NCBI RefSeq assembly: GCF_011764585.1
Contig: NZ_AP022853.1
Location: forward strand, 3,567,501-3,631,500
Origin: Sulfurimicrobium lacus
GTDB taxonomy: Bacteria > Pseudomonadota > Gammaproteobacteria > Burkholderiales > Sulfuricellaceae
DNA length: 64,000 nt
Direction: 5' to 3'
Part shown: in pieces, positions 1 to 6,840 of the stretch
How the letters are laid out: the number at the start of each line of letters is the position of its first letter
How positions within the stretch are numbered: the first letter of the stretch is position 1
The notes under the pieces: model-generated
The model's database searches: none
What the model was told of the DNA's origin: nothing
What the model saw: only the letters and a program-made list of their open reading frames with translations
Program-made: the position numbers and the translations under genes

Positions 1-696
1 GCCCACGCGCCGGGCATGTCGCAAAGCCGCATGGTGCAGATCGAGCAGGATATCCTGGGCAAGAATAACGCCTATGCGGCGCAGAACCGCACGTACCTTG
101 CAACGCACGGCATCTTCGCCATCAACCTGGTATCCAGCCCCGGCTCGGGCAAGACCACCCTCCTCACCCGCACCATCGAACGCCTGCAAGGGAAGATTCC
201 GGTTGCGGTGATCGAGGGGGACCAGCAAACCAGCTTCGACGCCGACCGCATTCGCGCCACCGGTGCGCCCGCCATCCAGATCAACACCGGCAAGGGCTGC
301 CACCTCGACGCCCACATGGTGGGCCATGCCATGGAAAGCCTGAAGCCCGCCGACAACAGCCTGCTGCTGATCGAAAACGTCGGCAACCTGGTGTGTCCCG
401 CCGGTTTCGACCTGGGCGAGGCGCACAAGGTGGTGATCCTTTCCGTAACCGAGGGCGAGGACAAGCCGCTCAAGTACCCCGACATGTTCCATGCCGCCGA
501 CCTGATGCTGCTCAACAAGGTGGACCTGCTGCCCTACCTCAACTTCGATGTCGCGCAGTGCGTCGAATACGCGCGGCGCGTGAACCCCGGCATCAAGGTC
601 ATCCTGACTTCCGCCACCAGCGGGGAAGGCATGGACGAGTGGCTGGCTTGGCTGGGAGCCGGGCTAATAAACGCGAGAAGTGTAGCGTCGACGTAG
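1..696 (+). CDS. hypB: Hydrogenase nickel incorporation GTPase HypB (5' end outside window)
   Basis: HypB is the G3E-family GTPase that, with HypA, delivers nickel to the large subunit of [NiFe] hydrogenases. Seen here: a P-loop [11 protein letters not shown], the metal-binding segment [10 protein letters not shown] with the Cys-His pair at the GTPase dimer interface, and the G4 motif NKVD. The frame is open from base 1, and the codons before the ATG at 16 (AHAPG) look like HypB sequence, so the true start and the usual N-terminal Cys/His-rich region lie upstream. The last codons look non-native, and the TAG stop lies inside a REP element (693-722), so the 3' end was remodelled by the insertion that follows. 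HypF is next downstream, after the transposase. Confidence 0.95.
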   Translation, partial: AHAPGMSQSRMVQIEQDILGKNNAYAAQNRTYLATHGIFAINLVSSPGSGKTTLLTRTIERLQGKIPVAVIEGDQQTSFDADRIRATGAPAIQINTGKGCHLDAHMVGHAMESLKPADNSLLLIENVGNLVCPAGFDLGEAHKVVILSVTEGEDKPLKYPDMFHAADLMLLNKVDLLPYLNFDVAQCVEYARRVNPGIKVILTSATSGEGMDEWLAWLGAGLINARSVAST

Positions 697-722
697 GGTG
701 GGCAAAGCAAAGCGTGCCCACC
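693..722. repeat. REP element, left flank of RAYT gene
   Basis: A 30-base GTAGGGTGGGC... element able to form a hairpin (GTGGGC pairs with GCCCAC). It recurs as its reverse complement at 1283-1311 with one base difference. The inverted pair brackets the transposase gene, the arrangement known for REP/RAYT cassettes. The hypB stop codon falls in its first bases. Confidence 0.85.
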
Positions 723-743
723 TGACCAAGACAAGGTAAAGCC

Positions 744-1271
744 ATGTCCAACTATCGTCGCAGCCTTATCCCTGGCGGCACGTTTTTCTTCACCGTCGCG
801 CTGGCGGACCGCCACTCGTCAACCCTTGTAGACCATATCGACCACCTGCGGTCGGTCTATTCGAAGGTACAACGCAAGCGCCCCTTCCAAACCGTGGCTA
901 TCTGCATTTTGCCGGAACACTTGCACGCGATCTGGACCATGCCGCCGGATGACGCGGATTACCCGCTACGTTGGAATCTGATCAAGGCAGGATTCTCCCG
1001 CGCGCTGCCGCCTGCCAAATTTCGTTGCGCAAGCAAGGAGGGAAAGCGCGAAAAGGGCATCTGGCAGCGCCGTTACTGGGAACACCAGATAAGGGACGAG
1101 ACAGACTTGCGGCAGCATGTGGATTACATTCACGCCAATCCGCTCAAACACGTGCTGGTAAAACATGTGAAGGATTGGCCCCATTCGAGTTTTCATCGTT
1201 TTGTCGCCCAGGGCGATTTGCCTGCCGACTGGGCGGGTGCGAGCATGGATGAGCATGATTATGGTGAATGA
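744..1271 (+). CDS. REP-associated tyrosine transposase (RAYT, TnpA-REP, Y1/HUH family)
   Basis: This 175-residue protein belongs to the REP-associated tyrosine transposases, single-copy domesticated relatives of IS200/IS605 TnpA that bind and nick REP hairpins. Visible signatures are the HUH-type metal motif LPEHLHAIW near residue 55, the WNLIKAGFSR helix, IWQRRYWEHQI, and the catalytic-tyrosine segment DYIHANPLKH near residue 130. Its length is typical of the family and the frame is intact. It is flanked by inverted REPs (693-722 and 1283-1311) and sits between hypB and hypF, where no gene is normally found. Its stop codon lies downstream of the possible hypF start codons, so hypF is probably translated by coupling. 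Function is known for the family; activity here is not shown. Confidence 0.92.
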   Translation: MSNYRRSLIPGGTFFFTVALADRHSSTLVDHIDHLRSVYSKVQRKRPFQTVAICILPEHLHAIWTMPPDDADYPLRWNLIKAGFSRALPPAKFRCASKEGKREKGIWQRRYWEHQIRDETDLRQHVDYIHANPLKHVLVKHVKDWPHSSFHRFVAQGDLPADWAGASMDEHDYGE

Positions 1272-3702
1272 AGATGGGCAGCGTGGGCACGCTTCGCTTT
1301 GCCCACCCTACGGCGGCTTCGTTTCAATTCGCATCCGGGTACGGGGCCAGGTTCAGGGCGTCGGCTTCCGGCCTTTCGTTTACCGCCTGGCGCGCGAGCT
1401 CGGACTTCAGGGCTGGGTGCGCAATGACGGCGAGGGCGTGGAAATTGCCGCCTTGGGCGAAGAAAACGCCATCCGCAACCTGCTTGCCCGGCTGAGAACG
1501 GATGCGCCGCCACTGGCGCGGGTGGATGCGGTCGAGTCCGGGGATGGCGCAGCGCTTGCCGTCGCGCATGGTTTCGCCATCCTGGAAAGCCAAGGCGGCC
1601 CAGCCCATACCGGCATCGCGCCCGACGCCGCCACCTGCCCCGCCTGTCTCGCCGAACTGTTCGACCCGACCGACCGCCGTTACCGCTACCCTTTCATCAA
1701 TTGCACCGACTGCGGCCCGCGTTACACCATCACCCGCCACCTGCCCTATGACCGCCGTTACACCAGCATGGCGCCCTTTGTGCTGTGCCCGGCGTGCGGC
1801 GCGGAATATCGCGACCCGGCAAACCGCCGCTTCCACGCCGAACCCAATGCCTGCCCGGTGTGCGGCCCGCGCCTGGCACTGCTGGATGCTTCCGGCCGGG
1901 CAGTCGCGGCGGACGATATCGTCGCCGCCGCCGTGGCGCGCCTCGAGGCAGGTGAAATCCTCGCCATCAAGGGACTTGGCGGTTTCCACCTCGCCTGCGA
2001 TGCGCGCAACGCCCAGGCGGTCGCCAGGTTGCGCGAGCGCAAGCAGCGCGAGGAAAAACCCTTCGCGGTGATGGCGGCCAACCCCGCTTCGCTGCAAGCC
2101 CTGGTGGAAGTGGACGCGGCCAGCGCCGACCTGCTGCAGACGCGCGAGCGCCCCATTGTTTTGCTGCGCAAGAAAGCGGAATGCGATGCCTTGCTGGCAG
2201 GCATCGCACCGGGGATCGCCTGGATGGGCGCGATGCTGCCCTATACCACGCTGCATTTCATGCTGTTTCATGAAGCGGCAGGAAAACCCGCCACCACTGC
2301 CTGGCTGGAGCAGCAGCAGCAGGAACTGATGTTGGTAATGACCAGCGCCAACCCCTGCGGCGAACCACTGGTGACCGGCAACGACGAGGCTCTAGCAAGA
2401 CTGGGGGGGATCGCCGATGCCTTCGTGCTGCACGATCGCGACATCGTGGTGCGCTGCGACGACAGTGTAGTGAGGAGCGTCCCCGTTCTTACTCCTCACT
2501 CCTTCACGCCGGAGCGCGAGCCTTCGGCTCCGCTCCCGGCGGGGATGCCCCTTGCGGGTACACCCCTCACCCCTCACGCTTACCAATTCATCCGCCGCGC
2601 CCGCGGCTACACCCCGCGCGCCATCCAGTTGCCCCGTTCCGGCCCGGCTATCCTGGCCTGCGGCGGCTGGTTCAAGAATACGGTGTGCCTGACGCGAGGC
2701 AACGAGGCTTTTCTCTCCCAGCACATCGGCGACCTGGACAACGCGCCCACCCGCACCTCGCTGGATGACACGGTCCGCCACCTGATGGAAGTACTGGAAA
2801 TCGAACCGCAGATCGTGGCCCACGACCTGCACCCGGATTTCCACAGCACCCGCTTTGCCGCCGAATTCGCGCATCAGCGCGGCATTCCCGCGCTCGCCGT
2901 GCAGCACCACCACGCCCACATCGCCGCCGTGCAGGCCGAACATGGCGTCACCGGTCCGGTGCTGGGCCTGGCCCTCGACGGTGTCGGCTTCGGCCCGGAC
3001 GGGGAAGCCTGGGGCGGCGAACTGCTGCGGGTGGAAGGCGCGGATTTCCAACGCCTCGGCCACCTCCGGCCGCTCGCCCTTCCCGGCGGCGATCGCGCCG
3101 CACGCGAACCGTGGCGCATGGCCGCCAGCGCGCTGCATCAGCTGGGGCTGGGAGATACGATCGAAGCCCGCTTTACCCATCCTGCCGCCGCGACCGTGCG
3201 GCAGATGCTGGAGCGCGGCATCAACGCACCGACGACTTCGAGCTGCGGACGCTTGTTCGATGCGGCAGCCGGCCTGCTGCGGACGCGGGACGTAGCCTCG
3301 TTCGAGGGTCAGGCCGCGATGGCATTGGAAGGACTGGCGGAAATCCATGGCGCGGTGGAGCCGTTGACCGATGGCTACCGGCTTGCCCCGGACGGCGTGC
3401 TGGATTTCCGGCCCCTGCTCGGCGCTGTGGCGGACACCCCCGATCAGGCCTTCGGCGCGGCGCTGTTTCATGCTACTTTGGCGCAGGGGCTGGCGGCCTG
3501 GACGATGCAGGCGGTGCAGCAGAGCGGGATCAGGACCGTCGTGCTGGGCGGAGGCTGCTTTCTCAACGCCATCCTGAGCCGGAATCTCCGTGGCCGGCTG
3601 GAACAGGCCGGACTGACCGTTCTCGAAGCCTGCCAGGCGCCGCCCAACGATGGCGGGCTGAGCCTGGGCCAGGCGTGGGTGGCGATACAAAAAGGAAACT
3701 GA
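1249..3702 (+). CDS. hypF: Carbamoyltransferase HypF
   Basis: HypF converts carbamoyl phosphate to the cyanide precursor that is loaded on the HypE C-terminal cysteine. Domains in order: acylphosphatase (VRGQVQGVGFRPFVYRLA), two zinc fingers with CPAC...CTDCGPR and CPAC...CPVCGPR, a YrdC-like nucleotide-binding domain (GGFHLACDA), and a Kae1-like carbamoyltransferase domain (HHHAHIAAVQAEHG). The start is uncertain: in-frame ATGs at 1249, 1255 and 1261 all lie inside the end of the transposase gene, and no ATG/GTG/TTG follows before the acylphosphatase domain. About 33-40 extra residues rich in Pro and Thr interrupt the usual DDSVVR...RRARGY junction (bases about 2470-2590). hypC follows after two bases. 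Confidence 0.95.
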   Translation: MSMIMVNEDGQRGHASLCPPYGGFVSIRIRVRGQVQGVGFRPFVYRLARELGLQGWVRNDGEGVEIAALGEENAIRNLLARLRTDAPPLARVDAVESGDGAALAVAHGFAILESQGGPAHTGIAPDAATCPACLAELFDPTDRRYRYPFINCTDCGPRYTITRHLPYDRRYTSMAPFVLCPACGAEYRDPANRRFHAEPNACPVCGPRLALLDASGRAVAADDIVAAAVARLEAGEILAIKGLGGFHLACDARNAQAVARLRERKQREEKPFAVMAANPASLQALVEVDAASADLLQTRERPIVLLRKKAECDALLAGIAPGIAWMGAMLPYTTLHFMLFHEAAGKPATTAWLEQQQQELMLVMTSANPCGEPLVTGNDEALARLGGIADAFVLHDRDIVVRCDDSVVRSVPVLTPHSFTPEREPSAPLPAGMPLAGTPLTPHAYQFIRRARGYTPRAIQLPRSGPAILACGGWFKNTVCLTRGNEAFLSQHIGDLDNAPTRTSLDDTVRHLMEVLEIEPQIVAHDLHPDFHSTRFAAEFAHQRGIPALAVQHHHAHIAAVQAEHGVTGPVLGLALDGVGFGPDGEAWGGELLRVEGADFQRLGHLRPLALPGGDRAAREPWRMAASALHQLGLGDTIEARFTHPAAATVRQMLERGINAPTTSSCGRLFDAAAGLLRTRDVASFEGQAAMALEGLAEIHGAVEPLTDGYRLAPDGVLDFRPLLGAVADTPDQAFGAALFHATLAQGLAAWTMQAVQQSGIRTVVLGGGCFLNAILSRNLRGRLEQAGLTVLEACQAPPNDGGLSLGQAWVAIQKGN
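1283..1311. repeat. REP element, right flank of RAYT gene
   Basis: Reverse complement of the left REP at 693-722 (one mismatch). In the hypF frame it reads HASLCPPYG, so it is translated as part of the HypF N-terminus whichever upstream start codon is used. Confidence 0.85.
2470..2590. repeat. In-frame repeat insertion inside hypF
   Basis: A compact repeat element between the codons for DDSVVR and RRARGY of HypF. It starts GTGAGGAGCG and ends with tandem CCCCTCAC units, giving loosely inverted ends. Inside are an imperfect hairpin (GCCGGAGCGCGAGCC pairing with GGCTCCGCTCCCGGC, about 2508-2540) and a short GGGGATGCCCC hairpin. It adds a low-complexity peptide without breaking the frame. The same CACCCCTCACCCCTCAC units occur at the hypC/hypD junction. 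The boundaries are inferred from the conserved HypF sequence on both sides. Confidence 0.7.
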
Positions 3703-3704
3703 AC

Positions 3705-3962
3705 ATGTGCCTAGCAATTCCGGCCCGGGTGGCCGAACTACTGGAAAACGACCTGGCCGTTGTGGATCTGGGCGGCGTGCGCAAGGAAATCTCGCTCGCG
3801 CTGGTGGACGACGTCGCGCTGGGCGACTACGTCATCGTCCACGTCGGCTATGCCATCAACCGCCTCGACCCCGAGGAAGCCGAGAAAACTCTGGCGCTGT
3901 TCGCCGAAATCGCCGAGACACTCGACTCTTCACCCCTCACCCCTCACTCCTCACCCATATGA
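3705..3962 (+). CDS. hypC: Hydrogenase maturation chaperone HypC
   Basis: HypC is the small chaperone that, with HypD, carries the Fe(CN)2CO unit to the apo-hydrogenase large subunit. The diagnostic N-terminus MCLAIPAR, with the essential Cys2, is present, followed by the OB-fold core ending DYVIVHVGYAINRLDPEEAEKT. At 85 residues it is of usual length, but the tail SSPLTPHSSPI is encoded by CCCCTCAC repeats (3926-3957) and does not look native. Its TGA stop overlaps the hypD ATG (ATGA), implying translational coupling. Confidence 0.95.
   Translation: MCLAIPARVAELLENDLAVVDLGGVRKEISLALVDDVALGDYVIVHVGYAINRLDPEEAEKTLALFAEIAETLDSSPLTPHSSPI
3926..3957. repeat. CCCCTCAC-type tandem repeat at the hypC/hypD junction
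   Basis: Tandem copies of CACCCCTCAC/CACTCCTCAC encode the last residues of HypC and end just before the hypD start. The units match those at the right end of the insertion in hypF (2470-2590), suggesting the same repeat family invaded the operon twice. Confidence 0.6.
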
Positions 3963-5083
3963 AATACATCGACGAATTCCGCGACGGCGATCTGGCGCGC
4001 AAGCTGGCGGCGGACATCAGGCGCGAGGCCAGGCCGGAGCGCGAATACGGCCTGATGGAGTTCTGCGGCGGCCACACCCACGCCATTTTCCGCTACGGGA
4101 TTCAGGGCTTGCTGCCGGACTGCGTGCACATGATCCACGGCCCCGGCTGCCCGGTGTGCGTGCTGCCCATCGGCCGGGTGGACAACGCCATCGAGCTGGC
4201 GCGCATGCCCGGCGTGACTCTGTGCTGCTACGGCGACATGCTGCGCGTACCCGGTTCCGGCCGCGTGAGCCTGCTCAAGGCCAAGGCCGACGGGGCGGAC
4301 ATACGCATGGTCTATTCCAGCGCAGACGCGCTGAAAATCGCCCAGGAAAATCCGGAAAGGCAGGTGGTGTTCTTCGCCATCGGCTTCGAAACCACCACCC
4401 CGCCCACTGCGGTGGTGATCCTGCAAGCCGAAACACTCGGGCTGAACAATTTCACGGTATTTTCCAACCACGTGCTCACCCCCGCCGCCATCGGCGCCAT
4501 CATGCAGAGCGGCGAGGCTCGAGTGGACGGCGTGGTCGGCCCGGCGCACGTGTCCACCGTGATCGGCAGCCGCCCCTACGAGCCGTTTTCAGCTGAGTAC
4601 CATATGCCGGTGGTGATCGCCGGTTTCGAACCGCTCGACATGATGCAGGCGATCCTGATGCTGATCCGCCAGATCAACGAGGGCCGCGCCGAGGTGGAAA
4701 ACGAATTCACCCGCGCGGTGACCCGCGACGGCAACCTCAAGGCGCAACGCATGGTGGACGAGGTGTTCGAACTGCGCGACACCTTCGAATGGCGCGGCCT
4801 CGGCTGGGTGCCGGACAGCGCGCTGCAGATCCGCGAGAAATACGCCGCCTTCGACGCCGAAAAACGTTTCGAGCTGACCCATGCCTCGGTGGCGGACCAC
4901 CAGTCCTGCGAATGCAGCGCCATCATCCGCGGCGTGAAGAACCCGCTCGACTGCAAATTGTTCGGCAGCGTGTGCACGCCGGACAACCCGATCGGCTCGT
5001 GCATGGTGTCGTCGGAAGGGGCTTGCGCGGCTTATTACACTTACGGGCGTTACAGGGAAGCGCAGAAACAGGATCAAACATGA
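3959..5083 (+). CDS. hypD: Hydrogenase maturation factor HypD
   Basis: HypD is the [4Fe-4S] scaffold that holds iron with HypC while CN and CO ligands are attached. The 374-residue length matches the family. Conserved Cys motifs are all visible: FCGGHTHAIFRYG, HGPGCPVCVLP, the C-terminal cluster ligands CECSAIIRG and FGSVCTPDNPIGSCMVSSEG. The start at 3959 overlaps the hypC stop and gives KYIDEFRD, the usual N-terminus. Its own stop TGA overlaps an ATG at 5080 that opens a small broken gene, so an additional coupled gene once followed hypD. Confidence 0.96.
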   Translation: MKYIDEFRDGDLARKLAADIRREARPEREYGLMEFCGGHTHAIFRYGIQGLLPDCVHMIHGPGCPVCVLPIGRVDNAIELARMPGVTLCCYGDMLRVPGSGRVSLLKAKADGADIRMVYSSADALKIAQENPERQVVFFAIGFETTTPPTAVVILQAETLGLNNFTVFSNHVLTPAAIGAIMQSGEARVDGVVGPAHVSTVIGSRPYEPFSAEYHMPVVIAGFEPLDMMQAILMLIRQINEGRAEVENEFTRAVTRDGNLKAQRMVDEVFELRDTFEWRGLGWVPDSALQIREKYAAFDAEKRFELTHASVADHQSCECSAIIRGVKNPLDCKLFGSVCTPDNPIGSCMVSSEGACAAYYTYGRYREAQKQDQT

Positions 5084-5172
5084 TCACCGCCGAGCAAATT
5101 GCAGGTGCCGAGCTCAGCGATGGCGATCAAGCAACTCAAGGAATAACCGATATCCACGGAACACACGGATGA
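5080..5172 (+). pseudogene. 5' remnant of a small gene after hypD
   Basis: An ATG overlapping the hypD stop (ATGA) opens a 30-codon frame beginning MITAEQIAGAELSDGDQ. It runs into the CCACGGA-type repeat that precedes the GxxExxY gene and then stops. The overlapping start is typical of a genuine operon gene. A matching 3' remnant may lie at 5644-5738. The original product is unknown. Confidence 0.45.
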
Positions 5173-5179
5173 CACGGAA

Positions 5180-5557
5180 ATGGCAGACCTAAAATATGAA
5201 GAAGAAAGTTTTCGAATAAGGGGCGCCATATTCGAAGTCTATCGTGAGATGGGGTGCGGGTTTCTGGAAGCGGTCTATCAGGAATGTCTTGAGAAAGAGC
5301 TTGGCAAGCAGGACATCCCCTTTGCAGCCCACCGAGAGCTGGCATTGCATTACAAGGGTGACCGTTTGGAGCAGACATACAAACCGGACTTCATCTGCTT
5401 CGAGCGGATCATTGTCGAACTCAAGGCGGCGAAGGAACTGGCGGGCGAACACCGGGCGCAGGTTCACAATTACCTGAAAGCAACCGGACTTGAGTTGGGG
5501 CTGCTGGTCAACTTCGGCCATTATCCGAAAGTCGAAATCGAACGAATCGTAAAATGA
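5180..5557 (+). CDS. GxxExxY family protein (PD-(D/E)XK nuclease-like fold)
   Basis: This 125-residue protein carries the family motif GFLEAVY (GxxExxY, near residue 28) and a PD-(D/E)XK-like core YKPDF...IIVELKAAKEL (about residues 70-86). Family members are widespread, usually solitary and often surrounded by CACGGA-rich repeats; their function is not established. Here a partial CCACGG repeat precedes the gene (about 5143-5179) and a long palindrome follows (5567-5643). The cassette sits between hypD and hypE and appears to split a small resident gene. It is not expected to act in hydrogenase maturation. Confidence 0.85.
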   Translation: MADLKYEEESFRIRGAIFEVYREMGCGFLEAVYQECLEKELGKQDIPFAAHRELALHYKGDRLEQTYKPDFICFERIIVELKAAKELAGEHRAQVHNYLKATGLELGLLVNFGHYPKVEIERIVK

Positions 5558-5566
5558 AAAGGCAAA

Positions 5567-5643
5567 TAACCACGGAATACACTGAATACACGGAAGGTAA
5601 AGCAATGGAGCATTTTCCGTGTATTCAGTGTATTCCGTGGTTA
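5567..5643. repeat. Long perfect inverted repeat after the GxxExxY gene
   Basis: Two perfectly complementary 29-base arms (5567-5595 and 5615-5643) enclose a 19-base loop. The arms are built from CCACGGAATACACTGAATAC-like units. Partial copies precede the GxxExxY gene (5143-5179), and a degenerate relative lies at 60370-60459. A transcript would form a very stable hairpin between hypD and hypE. Confidence 0.9.
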
Positions 5644-5738
5644 ACGTTCTCGGTTTCGACCTTGCCGGCAAGGTGGATCGGCCGGAGATCGACAGCATCC
5701 ACACACTGCACGATGTGCTGAAATCAGAATATCAGTAA
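5644..5738 (+). pseudogene. 3' remnant of a small, possibly acyl-carrier-like gene
   Basis: Immediately after the palindrome an open frame without a start reads VLGFDLAGKVDRPEIDSI then HTLHDVLKSEYQ and stops 9 bases before hypE. The pattern (acidic loop, EIDSI, TLHDVL) resembles the last helices of acyl carrier proteins. With the coupled 5' remnant at 5080 it suggests one small gene broken by the GxxExxY cassette. The middle part, with any phosphopantetheine serine, is missing. The identification is inference. Confidence 0.4.
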
Positions 5739-5747
5739 GGCGACCAA

Positions 5748-6797
5748 ATGAACAAACCCAGGACCGGCTACATCCGCCCCCTCGACCTCAAACACGGCCG
5801 CGTGGACATGTCGCACGGCAGCGGCGGGCGGGCCATGGCGCAGTTGATCGAGGAGCTGTTCATGGCGGCTTTCGACAACGAATTCCTGCGCCAGCAGAAC
5901 GACCAGGCGAGCTTTCAAGTGCCGCCGGGGCGCATGGTGATGGCGACCGATGCGCACGTGGTGTCGCCGCTGTTCTTCCCCGGCGGGGACATCGGCTGCC
6001 TGTCGGTGCACGGCACCATCAACGATGTCGCCATGGCGGGCGCGGTGCCGCTCTACCTTTCCGCCTCTTTCATACTGGAAGAAGGCTTTCCGCTCGCCGA
6101 CCTGGCGCGCATCGTCGAGTCCATGGCGCGCGCCTCGCGCGAGGCGGGCGTGCCGGTGGTTACCGGCGACACCAAGGTGGTGGAGCGCGGCAAGGGCGAC
6201 GGCGTGTTCATCACCACCACCGGCGTGGGCGTGGTGCCGGAGGGGGTGAATATTTCCGGCGACCGCGCCCGACCGGGGGACGCGATCATCGTCAACGGCC
6301 CGCTGGGCGACCACGGCGTGGCGATCATGTCCTTGCGCGAAAACCTCAGTTTCGGCACCACCATCCAGTCCGACACGGCCGCGCTGCACGGGCTGGTGGC
6401 GGCCATGGTGGCTGCGGTGCCGGATATCCACGCGCTGCGCGATCCGACGCGCGGCGGGCTGGCCACCACGCTCAACGAAATCGCGCGCCAGTCTGGCGTG
6501 GGCATGATGCTGCGCGAATCCGCCCTGCCCATCCGCGCTGAAGTCCGGGCGGCGTGCGAGTTTCTCGGCCTCGACCCGCTCTATTCCGCCAACGAGGGCA
6601 AGCTGATCGCCATCTGCCGCAACGAGGACGCGCCGGCCCTGCTGGCCGCGATGCGCGCCCACCCGCTGGGCCGGGAAGCCGCGCTGGTCGGCGAGGTGAT
6701 CCCTGATGACCACCACTTCGTGCAGATGGAGACCACCTTCGGCGGCAAGCGCATCGTGGACTGGCTGACCGGTGAACAGCTTCCTCGCATCTGCTGA
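5748..6797 (+). CDS. hypE: Hydrogenase maturation factor HypE (copy 1)
   Basis: HypE is a PurM-like ATPase that dehydrates the thiocarboxamide on its C-terminal cysteine to a thiocyanate, the donor of CN ligands. The C-terminal PRIC with the terminal Cys is intact. The N-terminal MSHGSGGRAMAQLIEELF, the TDAHVVSPLFFPGGDIG segment and GDTKVVERGK are typical. The 349-residue length is normal. A close paralogue of the same length lies at 8295-9344, with the regulator hoxA between them. Confidence 0.96.
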   Translation: MNKPRTGYIRPLDLKHGRVDMSHGSGGRAMAQLIEELFMAAFDNEFLRQQNDQASFQVPPGRMVMATDAHVVSPLFFPGGDIGCLSVHGTINDVAMAGAVPLYLSASFILEEGFPLADLARIVESMARASREAGVPVVTGDTKVVERGKGDGVFITTTGVGVVPEGVNISGDRARPGDAIIVNGPLGDHGVAIMSLRENLSFGTTIQSDTAALHGLVAAMVAAVPDIHALRDPTRGGLATTLNEIARQSGVGMMLRESALPIRAEVRAACEFLGLDPLYSANEGKLIAICRNEDAPALLAAMRAHPLGREAALVGEVIPDDHHFVQMETTFGGKRIVDWLTGEQLPRIC

Positions 6798-6840
6798 AAA
6801 GCTTCTTTCCATCGACGGCTAATTTGCGCAACAATAGGCC

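Noticed and set aside
744-1271. Active IS200/IS605 insertion sequence
   Set aside because: No tnpB, no left/right IS ends, and REP flanks plus sequence motifs identify a single-copy RAYT instead.
2392-3717. Long open frame on the minus strand opposite hypF
   Set aside because: Low-complexity, Gln/Arg/Gly-rich product typical of a GC-rich antisense shadow; hypF on the plus strand has all family motifs.
2470-3957. CRISPR array from recurring CCCCTCAC units
   Set aside because: Units are short, tandem without spacers, lie inside coding sequence, and no cas genes are present.
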